IMG/VR virus record: IMGVR_UViG_3300010392_000031
Span: 1 to 32,874 of that record
Source of the DNA: a virus
DNA: 32,874 nt
Direction: 5' to 3' (one strand)
This document shows positions 6,805 through 14,779 of this stretch, piece after piece; position 1 is the first letter of the stretch, and every line of letters starts with the position of its first letter. Position numbers and translations under genes: made by a program. Below the pieces are notes generated by a model. It had not been told where the DNA came from. It saw only the letters and a list, made by a program, of their open reading frames with translations, and ran no database searches.

Positions 6805-8597
6805 TGCAAAAGATAAGGCTCCGTTCCGTCAGGCATTAGCCCGGTATTTTCAGCGATCCAACATCCGTTTAGGCGCTCTTCGGCAGTCGCCAGCGAGTAA
6901 ATGGGCGCGGTGTTTTCCATGATTATAGCGAACTTGCCGACGTATAGATAGGACTGCATTTCGACCTGCAATTTCTCACCCGCTTTCGTCTCGGTGGCGT
7001 CGATCACCTGCCAACGCTTGGACACGCGGTTGCCCTCGGTATCCAACTGGTGGCGGGTTTCCAGATCGATCACGTCGCCGATCGAGGCGTCCCGGTCTTT
7101 GGCGTCCACTGTCACCGTCGCGTATTCGGGCGGCAGGCGGTAGCGTAGCAGCTGAGACGCGCCCACAAGCAACGCATTGCCGAACGTCTGCAGCCACCGC
7201 GAATAGATGACGTTTTCTACGATTTCGCCCCCGGCCGCCTCGGCAAGCTCAACTTCGCCGTCTATGCGGACGCGCCGGTTTTCGTAATTTTTGACATCAT
7301 CCTGGGCGGCGAACGGGTCGCGCGGCTTGAAAAATATGCTGACACGGGTCAGCCGATCGTCCGGTTTCACGGTCTTGCTGTAGGTCTTTTGCAGCACGTT
7401 TTCGGCATCCGTCCAGACCACGGGGGTTTGCCCGGGCGGCCTGACGGCCAGCAATGGGATGCGCTGCAAACGTTCATCCCACCAGATCGAAAACAGACCG
7501 TCGCGGCAAAGTTCGCCTAGCAGATCCTCGACCGCTTCGGATTCGGGAATTGTCGCGCTAACCTTGATGGTAGACAGGTAGCTTTGCCCCTCATCGTCCC
7601 ACTGGCCGCCGGTGTTCACATAGCTGTTATCGACTTCGGTGTGATTTTTCAGCAGATCTTCGGCGACCTCATACGGGCGGATGTTCACATACCGGCCAAC
7701 CCGCTGCACGGCGTCATTTTCCGAGTGTTCCGCCGGTGCGGTGCCAAGCCGGGCGCGGCGTACCCCGGTCAGCGTCAAATCCGGCTCCGTCCCGGAATAG
7801 CCGGTATACTCGATGATTTCGTCGTCAATGGCGATAAATTTTGTGGCGCCGGTGTTGCCGTATGCCGCGGTCAGCTGCGCTTCAAGGCACGTCACCGGAA
7901 TGACCTGCGTGGACGCGTCAATATCTGCGGCCAGATCAATCTGTGATACCGCCGGGAATTTTGCCTTGCGGCGGCGCGCTTTATCCAGAGGGTCGCGCCC
8001 GGTGATCGTCACCCTGCCGTTGGCGTCCGGGCCGCTTACATTTTCCAGATCATACAGGCGCACCTGCATAGCTGACAACGCCTGCCCCTTGTAGCCCTCA
8101 TAGACCCGGATCTTGATATTCGGATAAAACGGGTTGCGAACCGTCCACAGTGCCCAGAAACCCGGACGCTTGGCGGGCGCTGTGCGGTCGGCCAGGTAAA
8201 AATCACCGACGTGATCGTCCCACGGGATATCCTGCATCTGGATCCGCACCGATGCGCGCGTACCCAGTGGGCTTTCACCCTTGCGGTTCGCACCGATATT
8301 GATCCGACTGGACGTTGCCGACACGCTGCGCACCATCGGGATGCAGTTCGTCGCGATGTTGTTCGCGTCGGTCTCCTCATAGACCCAACGCAATTGATCT
8401 TGAGGGCGACTGAACCGCCACTTGATCGACCCCGTGCCGTTATAGTTCGGCGTGTCTAGGCAGGTCCAATAAACGTTGTAGCACTTCGGGGTGCCCGTCG
8501 CAGTGCAAGGCGCCACGCCGAAGCGATTGACGCAGCGCGGCTGCTCAATTTCGACAATCTGAACCGTCTCGCGGCCGTATGCGGATTCGTCAGCCAA
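6801..8597 (-). CDS. Large tail hub/tip-like protein
   Basis: The 598-residue protein has four Cys early on (Cys22, Cys31, Cys39, Cys46) in a compact cluster, reminiscent of the Cys-rich segments in DUF2163/BR0599-type tail proteins. The middle part has IAIDDEIIEYTGYSG, a motif I associate with phage tail-tip proteins, followed by LTLTGVRRARLGTAPAEH. The C-terminal part (QTFGNALLVGASQLLRYRLP, VTVDAKDRDASIGDVIDLET) resembles baseplate hub beta-domains. Position right after the distal tail protein and before the appendages fits the tail hub that closes the tube and holds fibres. The exact family is uncertain. The start overlaps the previous gene by 8 bp. Confidence 0.65.
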   Translation of the reverse strand: MADESAYGRETVQIVEIEQPRCVNRFGVAPCTATGTPKCYNVYWTCLDTPNYNGTGSIKWRFSRPQDQLRWVYEETDANNIATNCIPMVRSVSATSSRINIGANRKGESPLGTRASVRIQMQDIPWDDHVGDFYLADRTAPAKRPGFWALWTVRNPFYPNIKIRVYEGYKGQALSAMQVRLYDLENVSGPDANGRVTITGRDPLDKARRRKAKFPAVSQIDLAADIDASTQVIPVTCLEAQLTAAYGNTGATKFIAIDDEIIEYTGYSGTEPDLTLTGVRRARLGTAPAEHSENDAVQRVGRYVNIRPYEVAEDLLKNHTEVDNSYVNTGGQWDDEGQSYLSTIKVSATIPESEAVEDLLGELCRDGLFSIWWDERLQRIPLLAVRPPGQTPVVWTDAENVLQKTYSKTVKPDDRLTRVSIFFKPRDPFAAQDDVKNYENRRVRIDGEVELAEAAGGEIVENVIYSRWLQTFGNALLVGASQLLRYRLPPEYATVTVDAKDRDASIGDVIDLETRHQLDTEGNRVSKRWQVIDATETKAGEKLQVEMQSYLYVGKFAIIMENTAPIYSLATAEERLNGCWIAENTGLMPDGTEPYLLQ

Positions 8598-9417
8598 GGT
8601 CTTGCCTATATCCCATCAGATCCAGCGTCACGCTGCCGGATATTTGCTTGTTCGGACGGTCGCGCGACATGCGGACCAATGACGACGACCATGCATAGGC
8701 CACCTCGTTCGGATAATCTCCCGGTCGGGTGGCAATGAAAAACAGCGCATCCTCACCATTGGCATACGCCTTGAACGTGGCAAAATCTCCTGTCCGAAAC
8801 GCTTCGGACAGGTTGTCGATCTGTACTTGGAATTCCAGACCGTCACTGACTACTGTGCGCCCGACCAATAGCCCGGTGTCGCTCATATTGTCGGCAAACG
8901 TGATCCTGTCGCCTTCGGTGATCGGCGTGCCGGTCCAGACCGATTTTTGCGGCCATTCCATGATCGGGCCGCCCGCGATGCTGGCGATAGTCGGTTCGCT
9001 GTCGGCGCTGTTGATCAGCACTCGGTAGCCGTCAAACGTTTCCTGTTCAAACAGGCACAGGATCGCGCTGTCGTCGGTCGGTGTCAGATTAGCAAGGCCG
9101 GCTACGGTGTCCCATGTAGACCCCGCGTCCGATGTGGTCTGTATCGTTATGTCGGCGTTCTGTGTGCCGAGGTCGTGCGCCGCGATGCCGACATAACCGA
9201 CAGCCCGTGGTAAATTGAAGATGGTGGACCAGTTGGCGGGCAACGCGGTCGGGCGCCAGGCGCTATCAACGCGCACGTTGCCCGCATTAAGTGCAGCAAA
9301 TCCACTCGCCTCAGTCGATGCGACAGCGTTTGCCGCGCCGCGCCGCCGGTGTGCAATGCGCGGGTGGTTCAGATCGTAAGCGAGACCTGTAAACCCGGTT
9401 TGGATGTAAACGCTCAT
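8590..9417 (-). CDS. Distal tail/minor tail protein
   Basis: The 275-residue protein begins MSVYIQTGFTGLAYDLNHPR. Its first half looks like a galactose-binding/discoidin-like beta-sandwich (VDSAWRPTALPANWSTIF, VGYVGIAAHDLGTQNADI, DGYRVLIN), and its second half like a tube-type beta-domain with IDNLSEAFRTGDFATFKAY. Directly downstream of the tape measure gene, in the same order as in many siphoviruses, it should be the distal tail protein that joins tube to hub, possibly with a carbohydrate-binding insertion. Overlaps the tape measure stop by 4 bp. No signal peptide. The assignment is mainly positional. Confidence 0.65.
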   Translation of the reverse strand: MSVYIQTGFTGLAYDLNHPRIAHRRRGAANAVASTEASGFAALNAGNVRVDSAWRPTALPANWSTIFNLPRAVGYVGIAAHDLGTQNADITIQTTSDAGSTWDTVAGLANLTPTDDSAILCLFEQETFDGYRVLINSADSEPTIASIAGGPIMEWPQKSVWTGTPITEGDRITFADNMSDTGLLVGRTVVSDGLEFQVQIDNLSEAFRTGDFATFKAYANGEDALFFIATRPGDYPNEVAYAWSSSLVRMSRDRPNKQISGSVTLDLMGYRQDLG

Positions 9418-11534
9418 TGCGCAAGGATCCCCTCAATTCGCCCGCCGTCTCGGACAGCATCGTTGATGCGTTCGATCAGCGCAATGCCGCTTTCCCGGCT
9501 GAACGTGTCGCCTTGAAAGTCGATCACGATGTTTTGCCCGGGCTGCTGTGGTGCGGTGGCACCCGCCGCCGGTGTGGTTGCGCCCACGCCGCCCCCGCCG
9601 TTGTCGGACACGCTCTTGATGTTCGCCACCTGTGCCAAGCCGGACGCCAGCGTCGAGGTGGCCAGCGCCGTACGCAGGAACGGTCGCCCAATCAGTGATG
9701 GGTCGGCCAGCACTTCGGTGAAGGCGCGGTAGCTGTTGATCAGGCCTTGCGCGACGCTGAACGCCTTGGAGATTTTCAACAGTTTGCCGCTACCAGCCTT
9801 AAACGTCGTGGCGAGATTGCCGAACAGCGTCCCGTAGCTGTTCAATGTCTGCGATTGCTCGGTGCTGCGGATTTCGGCAAGCCGCCGCTGATATTCCTCT
9901 TCAAGACGCAACTTGGCCGCGTTCACCCCGCCGATCGCCTCCAATTCCTGATCGGTTGCGGATTTCAACGCTTCAAGATTTTCCTCCCGCCATGTTTCCA
10001 GCAACTCGCGTTCCGTCATCAGACCCTGCTGCAATGCTTCCAGGCGGGCGGCAATCTCATCCGCACCACCGCCGCCGGGTAGAATCGGCAGGTCCTCGGG
10101 CGGGTCTCCGCTGTCACCATCAGTTCCCGGAAGCGTCGGGCGATCTGCCGCGCCAAGTTGAAGATTCGCGACCGTCAATCGCGCATTTGCAAGATCCCCT
10201 GTAGCCTGCGTCAATTGGGTCAAAAGGCGGTGTTCTTTTGCGCTCGCCTTGGCTTGTTCTTCCATCGTCAAGTTGCGCAAATGGCCGTTTTTCACCATGT
10301 CGCCAATTCGCACTGCTTCGGCACGGTGCAGAGCAAGCTCCGCCTCGGCGGCGGCAAGCGCGGCCTCAGCCTGCGTTTTCAAGTCCTGCGCATAGCCCAA
10401 AGCTTCCGAGGCTGCCGACGGTGCGCCGGTTTGACTAAACGTCCCCAGCGCAGTGTTCAGGTTTTCTTGCGCCTGTTTCGCCGCTTCCGCACTTGTCGAT
10501 ACATCGTTCAGCCGACCACGCCATGTTGAAATTCCCACCAATGCTGCCGCCAGAGCACCGGCAACCAGCGTCAAGGGGCCGCCCACGGCGGCCACGGCAA
10601 CAGCAAGACCACCAAACGCAACGGTTAAAACTTCAACGTTTTGCGATGCGATCACAAACGCCTCTGCTGCCCCGGCGGTGAAATTCGCCAGACCCTCAAA
10701 CGCGCCCGCTACGGCGTCGATAAATTCGGGTTTTAGGATCACGTCGACCAGGTTGCCGAATGCTTTCGACAAGCGTTCAACCGCGGCGGCAAGCGTCGTT
10801 CTGGCGAGCACGTTGAACCGCTCCGCAACCTCTTCAAGCGCGGGGGCAACCTCAGCAGCAAGGCGCAGTTTCAGGCTGTCGAGAGTTAGCGTAATCGTTT
10901 GGAGCGCGGTGTGGGCGCGGCTGGCGCTGGCGATGACCGAATCGTCGATAATCTGGCCCGCCTCCTGCGCGGCGTTTCCAAAGCGCAGCATTTCCGCGCC
11001 ACCATTGCGCAGCAGTGGCAGGAGGGACGTGGCCTCGGACGACAAGGCCTCCATAAAAAACGTCATCTGTGCTTGACTGGCGCCCGCTTTTTCCAAGGAC
11101 GAAACGTAAAGCTGCAACGCCTGCGGACCGGACAGGTTTTTGAAGTCTTCGGCAGTCACGTTGACCAGCGGCCCGATCTTTTCGAAGAAATCCGCCATCG
11201 GGCCGCCGCCGGTGACAAGGAAGTCGCCCACCCTGTCGTTCACATCCTGCAGGATGTCGGACATTCTTTCCATGTCAACGCCGACGGAACGCGCCCCGGC
11301 CGCCATTCTCTGGAAGTCCCGCGGCGTGCTGTTCGCCCGCTTTGCCAAGACGTCGATCTGTTTCGCCAGACCCACACCCTGCGCCGTCAGCACGGCAAGG
11401 CCACCAGCCGCCGCCACAGCAGCCCCGGCAGCGGCGACAGCGAACCCTTTGATATTCCGCCCGGCGCGGTCCAATGCGCGGTCCAGCTGTGAAGTGTCGC
11501 CGCCAATGATGACTTTAAGCGGTTTCAGGGCCAT
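9414..11534 (-). CDS. Tail tape measure protein
   Basis: The 706-residue protein starts MALKPLKVIIGGDTSQLDRA, a typical tape-measure N-terminus, and is followed by an Ala-rich hydrophobic segment (about residues 31-50). A second long hydrophobic stretch lies at about residues 300-337 (AFGGLAVAVAAVGGPLTLV). The rest is largely helix with several coiled-coil stretches (EAALAAAEAELALHRAEAV). It scaffolds tail tube assembly and sets tail length; at roughly 0.15 nm per residue the tail would be near 105 nm. It lies directly after the frameshifted chaperone pair and overlaps its stop by 20 bp. The last 35 residues (IVIDFQGDTFSRESGIALI) match the usual tape-measure C-terminus. Confidence 0.93.
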   Translation of the reverse strand: MALKPLKVIIGGDTSQLDRALDRAGRNIKGFAVAAAGAAVAAAGGLAVLTAQGVGLAKQIDVLAKRANSTPRDFQRMAAGARSVGVDMERMSDILQDVNDRVGDFLVTGGGPMADFFEKIGPLVNVTAEDFKNLSGPQALQLYVSSLEKAGASQAQMTFFMEALSSEATSLLPLLRNGGAEMLRFGNAAQEAGQIIDDSVIASASRAHTALQTITLTLDSLKLRLAAEVAPALEEVAERFNVLARTTLAAAVERLSKAFGNLVDVILKPEFIDAVAGAFEGLANFTAGAAEAFVIASQNVEVLTVAFGGLAVAVAAVGGPLTLVAGALAAALVGISTWRGRLNDVSTSAEAAKQAQENLNTALGTFSQTGAPSAASEALGYAQDLKTQAEAALAAAEAELALHRAEAVRIGDMVKNGHLRNLTMEEQAKASAKEHRLLTQLTQATGDLANARLTVANLQLGAADRPTLPGTDGDSGDPPEDLPILPGGGGADEIAARLEALQQGLMTERELLETWREENLEALKSATDQELEAIGGVNAAKLRLEEEYQRRLAEIRSTEQSQTLNSYGTLFGNLATTFKAGSGKLLKISKAFSVAQGLINSYRAFTEVLADPSLIGRPFLRTALATSTLASGLAQVANIKSVSDNGGGGVGATTPAAGATAPQQPGQNIVIDFQGDTFSRESGIALIERINDAVRDGGRIEGILAQ

Positions 11535-12113
11535 TCTTTTTCGCCTCTCGTTTTGCCCGGGCTTTCGCGGCCTCTTCCTTGATGGCCTCCAAATCGCCCT
11601 CGGTCAAGTTCCCGGCGTAATCTGTCGGCGCGTGCGGGCGGCGCGTTTCGAATTCGAGAATGAATTCGGCCATGGTCATTTGCCAGATTTCGGACGGGGC
11701 CAATTCCCAGCCCCGCGCCGCCATATACATGACGTTGAAGTCTAGGTCTTCTTGCGGCGCCCCGGCTTCGACTTCTTTTTCTTCGGCGCGGGGGCTGCGG
11801 GCTTTTTTCCGAGGTCCACCGACGGAATGACGGCCTGCACATACGCCAGCTGAAATTCGACAACTTCCGATGCGCCAGAGGTCAGGAACTCGTAGCTTTC
11901 CTCTTCGGTGATCGACACGCCAGCCGCGCCCAAGAATGCGCGATGGACAATCACCAGATCGCACGGATCGACGCCGCCGTGGAAGCATTCGCTGGCAAGC
12001 TGCACGTTGTTCAGACCGTGCGATTTGATGCTGCGAAGAATGGAAAGGCTGGGCGTCATGGTGTACACCTCGCCTTTCCATTTCAGTTCGATTTCACGAA
12101 ATACGCCGCCCAT
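11515..12113 (-). CDS. Tail assembly chaperone, -1 frameshift fusion (G-T type)
   Basis: This is the long product of programmed -1 frameshifting. The first 104 codons are shared with the short chaperone. Ribosomes that slip on A_AAA_AAG (11808-11802) continue in the -1 frame for 95 residues, giving about 199 in total. The second part holds DFNVMYMAARGWELAPSEIW and MTMAEFILEFETRRP, followed by a charged C-terminal helix (EEAAKARAKREAKKNG). This copies lambda gpG/gpGT: the ratio of short to long forms governs loading of tail tube protein on the tape measure. The -1 reading frame extends upstream without its own plausible start, which also argues for frameshifting. The product ends inside the tape measure start. 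Confidence 0.82.
11742..12113 (-). CDS. Tail assembly chaperone, short form (G type)
   Basis: The 123-residue protein is the zero-frame product: MGGVFREIELKWKGEVYTM, then a helical core (SILRSIKSHGLNNVQLA) and a Lys/Pro-rich tail (PAPKKKKSKPGRRKKT) that exists only in the non-shifted form. It resembles tail assembly chaperone family proteins, located as expected between the tail tube protein and the tape measure protein. It acts in the cytoplasm during tail assembly and is not normally in the virion. Its start shares a base with the tail tube stop. The basic tail lies downstream of the slip site, so low conservation is expected there. Confidence 0.82.
   Translation of the reverse strand: MGGVFREIELKWKGEVYTMTPSLSILRSIKSHGLNNVQLASECFHGGVDPCDLVIVHRAFLGAAGVSITEEESYEFLTSGASEVVEFQLAYVQAVIPSVDLGKKPAAPAPKKKKSKPGRRKKT
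11802..11808 (-). promoter_or_regulatory. -1 ribosomal frameshift site A_AAA_AAG
   Basis: On the minus strand the zero-frame codons GGA AAA AAG place the heptamer A_AAA_AAG exactly in the X_XXY_YYZ register. Slipping one base back continues into GCC CGC AGC of the chaperone extension frame. A purine-rich GGTGGA lies a few bases upstream and could act like the internal Shine-Dalgarno stimulator of dnaX. I saw no convincing downstream hairpin, only GC-rich sequence. Confidence 0.85.
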
Positions 12114-12505
12114 CAGACAACCGGCGCCTTGGTGATTTCGCCAACGGATTGCAGGGTGCCGCTGATCGTGCTTTCTCCATCATACGGCGCGCCGATGCTG
12201 AAACCAGCCTGAAACTGCCAGGTTCCGGTCAGCGTGAACAGATCCGAAACGGTGATCGTGAAAGTGTCCTGCGCGCCGCTGAACGCCATGTCCGACAGGG
12301 TGGTGTTTTTGATCACGCCGTCGATCGCAAGCGTCACGTTGTTGGTGTTGAACACACCGTCGAGCGTGGTCGTCCAGCCGGAATCGCCCGAGGTGGTGAC
12401 GTCCACAAGCTCGCCGTTGAAGTTCACCGTTTTGGTGCGCAGTTCGTCTTCGATTGTTACGGCGTTCTTGTCGATGGTGACAAGGCGCCCATTGAAAGCT
12501 GCCAT
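12113..12505 (-). CDS. Major tail tube protein
   Basis: The 130-residue beta-rich protein (MAAFNGRLVTIDKNAVTIED, then FNGELVDVTTSGDSGWTTTL, TFTITVSDLFTLTGTWQFQA, ESTISGTLQSVGEIT) resembles the compact tail tube proteins of siphoviruses (TP901-1/HK97 gpV-like families). It forms the hexameric rings of the non-contractile tail. It lies just before the tail assembly chaperones and after the tail terminator, the standard order, and its stop shares a base with the chaperone start. It is shorter than many tube proteins and lacks an added Ig domain. Expected to be highly expressed. Confidence 0.85.
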   Translation of the reverse strand: MAAFNGRLVTIDKNAVTIEDELRTKTVNFNGELVDVTTSGDSGWTTTLDGVFNTNNVTLAIDGVIKNTTLSDMAFSGAQDTFTITVSDLFTLTGTWQFQAGFSIGAPYDGESTISGTLQSVGEITKAPVV

Positions 12506-12517
12506 GATGTGGCCCCC

Positions 12518-12928
12518 TTATGCCGCCGCGCCATCGCGCAGCATGTTGAAATTCACGGTGAACAGGCATCTGTCGCCGTCGTCACGTCCGATGAAAGTCA
12601 CGTCGGAAATCGCGACCCACGTCAGGATAGTAGCATCTTCGACCGCAGATTGCAGGTCATTTACGAGCGCCTCGTATGCTTCGTTCGCTTTTTGCCACCC
12701 CGAGACATACGAGGCGGACCGGACGCGTACCTGGATCGACGGATTGCGCAGATCGGCAAGAATGTTTTGCGCGCCGCCCGTGTCGTAAACGGTCACGCAG
12801 TTCACTGGCCCGTCGGCCGCCAGCGGTTCGCGACCCACATACGTTGACCAGTCGTCCGCGCCGCCGAATGCGCCGAACCCGGCCAGCGCCGACAGTGTCA
12901 GAGCGGTATCGTGCGCGGGCGTCCTCAT
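12518..12928 (-). CDS. Tail terminator/minor capsid-type protein
   Basis: The 136-residue protein holds the pattern VTVYDTGGAQNILADLRNPS followed by QVRVRSASYVSGWQKANEAY and NDLQSAV. I recognise this from the phage minor capsid/tail terminator family: a beta-strand with IQVRVR and a helix with EAL. Such proteins form a ring that caps the tail tube at the head-proximal end. Position between the head-completion genes and the tube gene fits. The start shares a base with the preceding gene stop. A 12-bp gap follows before the tube gene. Confidence 0.7.
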   Translation of the reverse strand: MRTPAHDTALTLSALAGFGAFGGADDWSTYVGREPLAADGPVNCVTVYDTGGAQNILADLRNPSIQVRVRSASYVSGWQKANEAYEALVNDLQSAVEDATILTWVAISDVTFIGRDDGDRCLFTVNFNMLRDGAAA

Positions 12929-13335
12929 TAAAGCGTAACGCCCGGGTTTTGTGGATTGAATTGCAAGGTGCTGGCGTCGCTGGCCAATCCTAGCAAAATG
13001 ACGTCTTCGCCGACGCCGAGATCGGCCTCGGGCTGCACGCCCCCGGCGGTCTCCGAAAGATAATAGCGCGCCCCGGCGGTCAGCACCGCGCCCAGCGCGA
13101 CGTCGCCCCGCTGCAGAACGGTGATCGGCTGGCCGTCTGACGCGCCATTCAAAGCGAGATAAACGACAGTCACACCGGCAGGCATGGCATCGGAATCGGC
13201 AAGCTTATATTTGCTATCGGTCGGATCCAGATAGACGATGTTCCCGGCGACAATTGTCGCGCCGGATGTGCCGGCCTTCTGGATTGTGCCAGTTCCGGCA
13301 ATGACGCTTGCGGGGGTGATTGTAATGTCGACCAT
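12928..13335 (-). CDS. Beta-rich structural protein, unknown
   Basis: The 135-residue protein has a repetitive beta pattern with Gly and Ala (ITITPASVIAGTGTIQKAG, IVAGNIVYLDPTDSKYKLA, QPITVLQRGDVALGAVLTA). The segment AGARYYLSETAGGVQP resembles small capsid-decorating or cement proteins, and the protein shares its style with the decoration-like gene at 15867-16328. It lies between the gp10-like protein and the tail terminator, an unusual place for a decoration protein, so it may decorate the tail or neck. No family could be named. Confidence 0.6.
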   Translation of the reverse strand: MVDITITPASVIAGTGTIQKAGTSGATIVAGNIVYLDPTDSKYKLADSDAMPAGVTVVYLALNGASDGQPITVLQRGDVALGAVLTAGARYYLSETAGGVQPEADLGVGEDVILLGLASDASTLQFNPQNPGVTL

Positions 13336-13337
13336 GG

Positions 13338-13742
13338 TCAGACTCCGTTGATTGCTTCTTCAAGATAGGCTTCCACGATGTCGCGGACCTCTTCGGCATT
13401 CTCATTCACGGCGCGTTCCAGGAACTTCGGCCCGCCGGGATTCCAGTATGTTCCGAGGCCAGACGGGCGCGGCTCGCCCTTCAAAACCTGCTCCATATTC
13501 TCATGGACAAACAGGGCATATGCCGCGGTGTGGCCGACCTCTGCGCCAAGCTGCGTCCTTTGCGTGTATGCAGAGCCTTTGAGGTTCCCATACTCGACGG
13601 GAGTGTTTTCCTGTGACGCCCGCTGGATCACAAGGCCGCCCGCGAACGATGCGCGGCGCACCGCCACCGGGGCCGTTTTGGCGATCTTTTGCAGCTGGCG
13701 GTTCAGGTCGTCCAGCCCTTCAACCTCAATTCCTACAGCCAT
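13338..13742 (-). CDS. HK97 gp10-like head-tail completion protein
   Basis: I start it at the ATG at 13742 (MAVGIEVEGLDDLNRQL, 134 residues); the longer reading extends over the upstream gene in another frame. The pattern GLDDLNRQLQKIAKTAP, APVAVRRASFAGGLVIQRAS, TPVEYGNLKGSAYT, HTAAYALFVHENM, and the C-terminal PGGPKFLERAVNENAEEV is typical of the HK97 gp10/minor tail-completion family. These proteins join the neck to the tail. It overlaps the upstream gene by 10 bp and is followed 2 bp later by the beta-rich gene. Confident family call. Confidence 0.85.
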   Translation of the reverse strand: MAVGIEVEGLDDLNRQLQKIAKTAPVAVRRASFAGGLVIQRASQENTPVEYGNLKGSAYTQRTQLGAEVGHTAAYALFVHENMEQVLKGEPRPSGLGTYWNPGGPKFLERAVNENAEEVRDIVEAYLEEAINGV

Positions 13743-14047
13743 AATTTGATAAGCTCCTGACCGGCTTTCAGCGACGGGCTGGAACCGCGCTGGCGGATCT
13801 CTATGGCCTCGTCCACAGTTGCGGCGCCAAGCCCGATCTTTCCGCCCACCCGGCAGTCGTATGCCGGATAAACGACTGACGACGACACGACCTCGCGGGC
13901 CTGCGTGTCGCGAAACAATTCGGCCTTGTCTTGCCAGCGACATTTGATCGCCACACCCGGGCCCCATGACAGATCGCCGAACCCATCCTGCCCGAGCGGC
14001 GGATAATAGATCGCATCCTGGTTCATGTTCCGGGTGTAGATGGTCAT
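13733..14047 (-). CDS. Head closure (stopper)-like protein
   Basis: Starting at the ATG at 14047 gives 104 residues and a TGATG junction with the preceding gene. The protein begins MTIYTRNMNQDAIYYPPLGQ, then GFGDLSWGPGVAIKCRWQDK and VGGKIGLGAATVDE. A small beta-barrel with this order resembles head closure or stopper proteins, which follow the connector and seal the packaged DNA. The assignment is from position (after the connector-like gene, before the gp10-like gene) and general appearance; sequence motifs alone are not decisive. Confidence 0.65.
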   Translation of the reverse strand: MTIYTRNMNQDAIYYPPLGQDGFGDLSWGPGVAIKCRWQDKAELFRDTQAREVVSSSVVYPAYDCRVGGKIGLGAATVDEAIEIRQRGSSPSLKAGQELIKLWL

Positions 14048-14427
14048 CAGAAAAGCGCCTCCACCGTGGCAGGCGGGCGCCCGAGGCGCGCAAGACATCC
14101 GTCAGTGTCCAGCATCAAAGCTTGCTGGCCGTAGTGCGTGGCCTTCAATCCCTCGCCACTCAGTGACGATTTTGCATAGCTTTCAGACGCATCGCCCATC
14201 TTGAAGCTGGCCAGCGACCCGGACCCTGACCCGCTGGCCCCGTTTGTGCTTGCGATCAGGTGGCAGGCTAACCATTTGATGATCGCCGTTTGGCGCGCAT
14301 CGGAATACGCCGAAACGCAGCCCTCGGCAATGAGGGCTGCATCCGCAATGATTGCGTCAACCACGGTCTCCGAAAAATCGGTTGCCGTGAGCGCAATGAC
14401 TTCACTTGCCGTTGGCAGTGTCGGCAT
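14047..14427 (-). CDS. Head-tail connector/adaptor-like protein
   Basis: The ATG at 14427 (MPTLPTASEVIALTATDFSE, 126 residues) is preferred because it matches a typical adaptor N-terminus and is preceded by AAAGG. A more upstream start would only add a basic stretch inside the upstream gene. The protein is helical (VDAIIADAALIAEGCVSAYS, RQTAIIKWLACHLIAS) with a Gly/Ser linker and a C-terminal ALMLDTDGCLARLG segment, the pattern of gp6/gp15-type adaptors that bind under the portal. It overlaps the previous gene by 26 bp. Probable first completion protein of the neck. Confidence 0.72.
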   Translation of the reverse strand: MPTLPTASEVIALTATDFSETVVDAIIADAALIAEGCVSAYSDARQTAIIKWLACHLIASTNGASGSGSGSLASFKMGDASESYAKSSLSGEGLKATHYGQQALMLDTDGCLARLGRPPATVEALF

Positions 14428-14779
14428 TCTTCGAACCTTTCGCGCCAGGCGACGGCATGCCACCAGCCGGTGCTTTCAGCTTGGTCAGTTCGGCTTCGGC
14501 CGCAGCCAATTTCTCTTTGACCTCCCCCAGTTCCTTCTGCGCTTCGTCGGCGGCGGCCTTGTACAGATCGCGACCTTTCTCGGCCTCGGCCAGAGTGGAA
14601 GCATCTGCCGAAACGCCGACCGGGGCCGATGCCAGCTGCAGGCGATCGGGCATCGCCTGCAGCATTTTCTCGGTTCCCATAAACGTATCGCCGTCGGGCT
14701 GGCCAGGGCCGTATTTCTTGCCATTGACCGTGTGGTGGCGACGCGTCACGCGTAGTTTGATCTTTTTGGAATCAGACAT
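14402..14779 (-). CDS. Small coiled-coil protein after the capsid gene, unknown
   Basis: Starting at the ATG at 14779 gives 125 residues (MSDSKKIKLRVTRRHHTVNG) and a TAATG junction with the major capsid stop. The N-terminal 45 residues are basic and beta-like; residues about 70-110 form a strongly predicted coiled coil (EAQKELGEVKEKLAAAEAEL); the C-terminus is a Gly/Ser/Ala tail. Genes of this type often lie between capsid and connector. It may be a minor head protein or assembly factor. I cannot name a family. Confidence 0.6.
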   Translation of the reverse strand: MSDSKKIKLRVTRRHHTVNGKKYGPGQPDGDTFMGTEKMLQAMPDRLQLASAPVGVSADASTLAEAEKGRDLYKAAADEAQKELGEVKEKLAAAEAELTKLKAPAGGMPSPGAKGSKNADTANGK

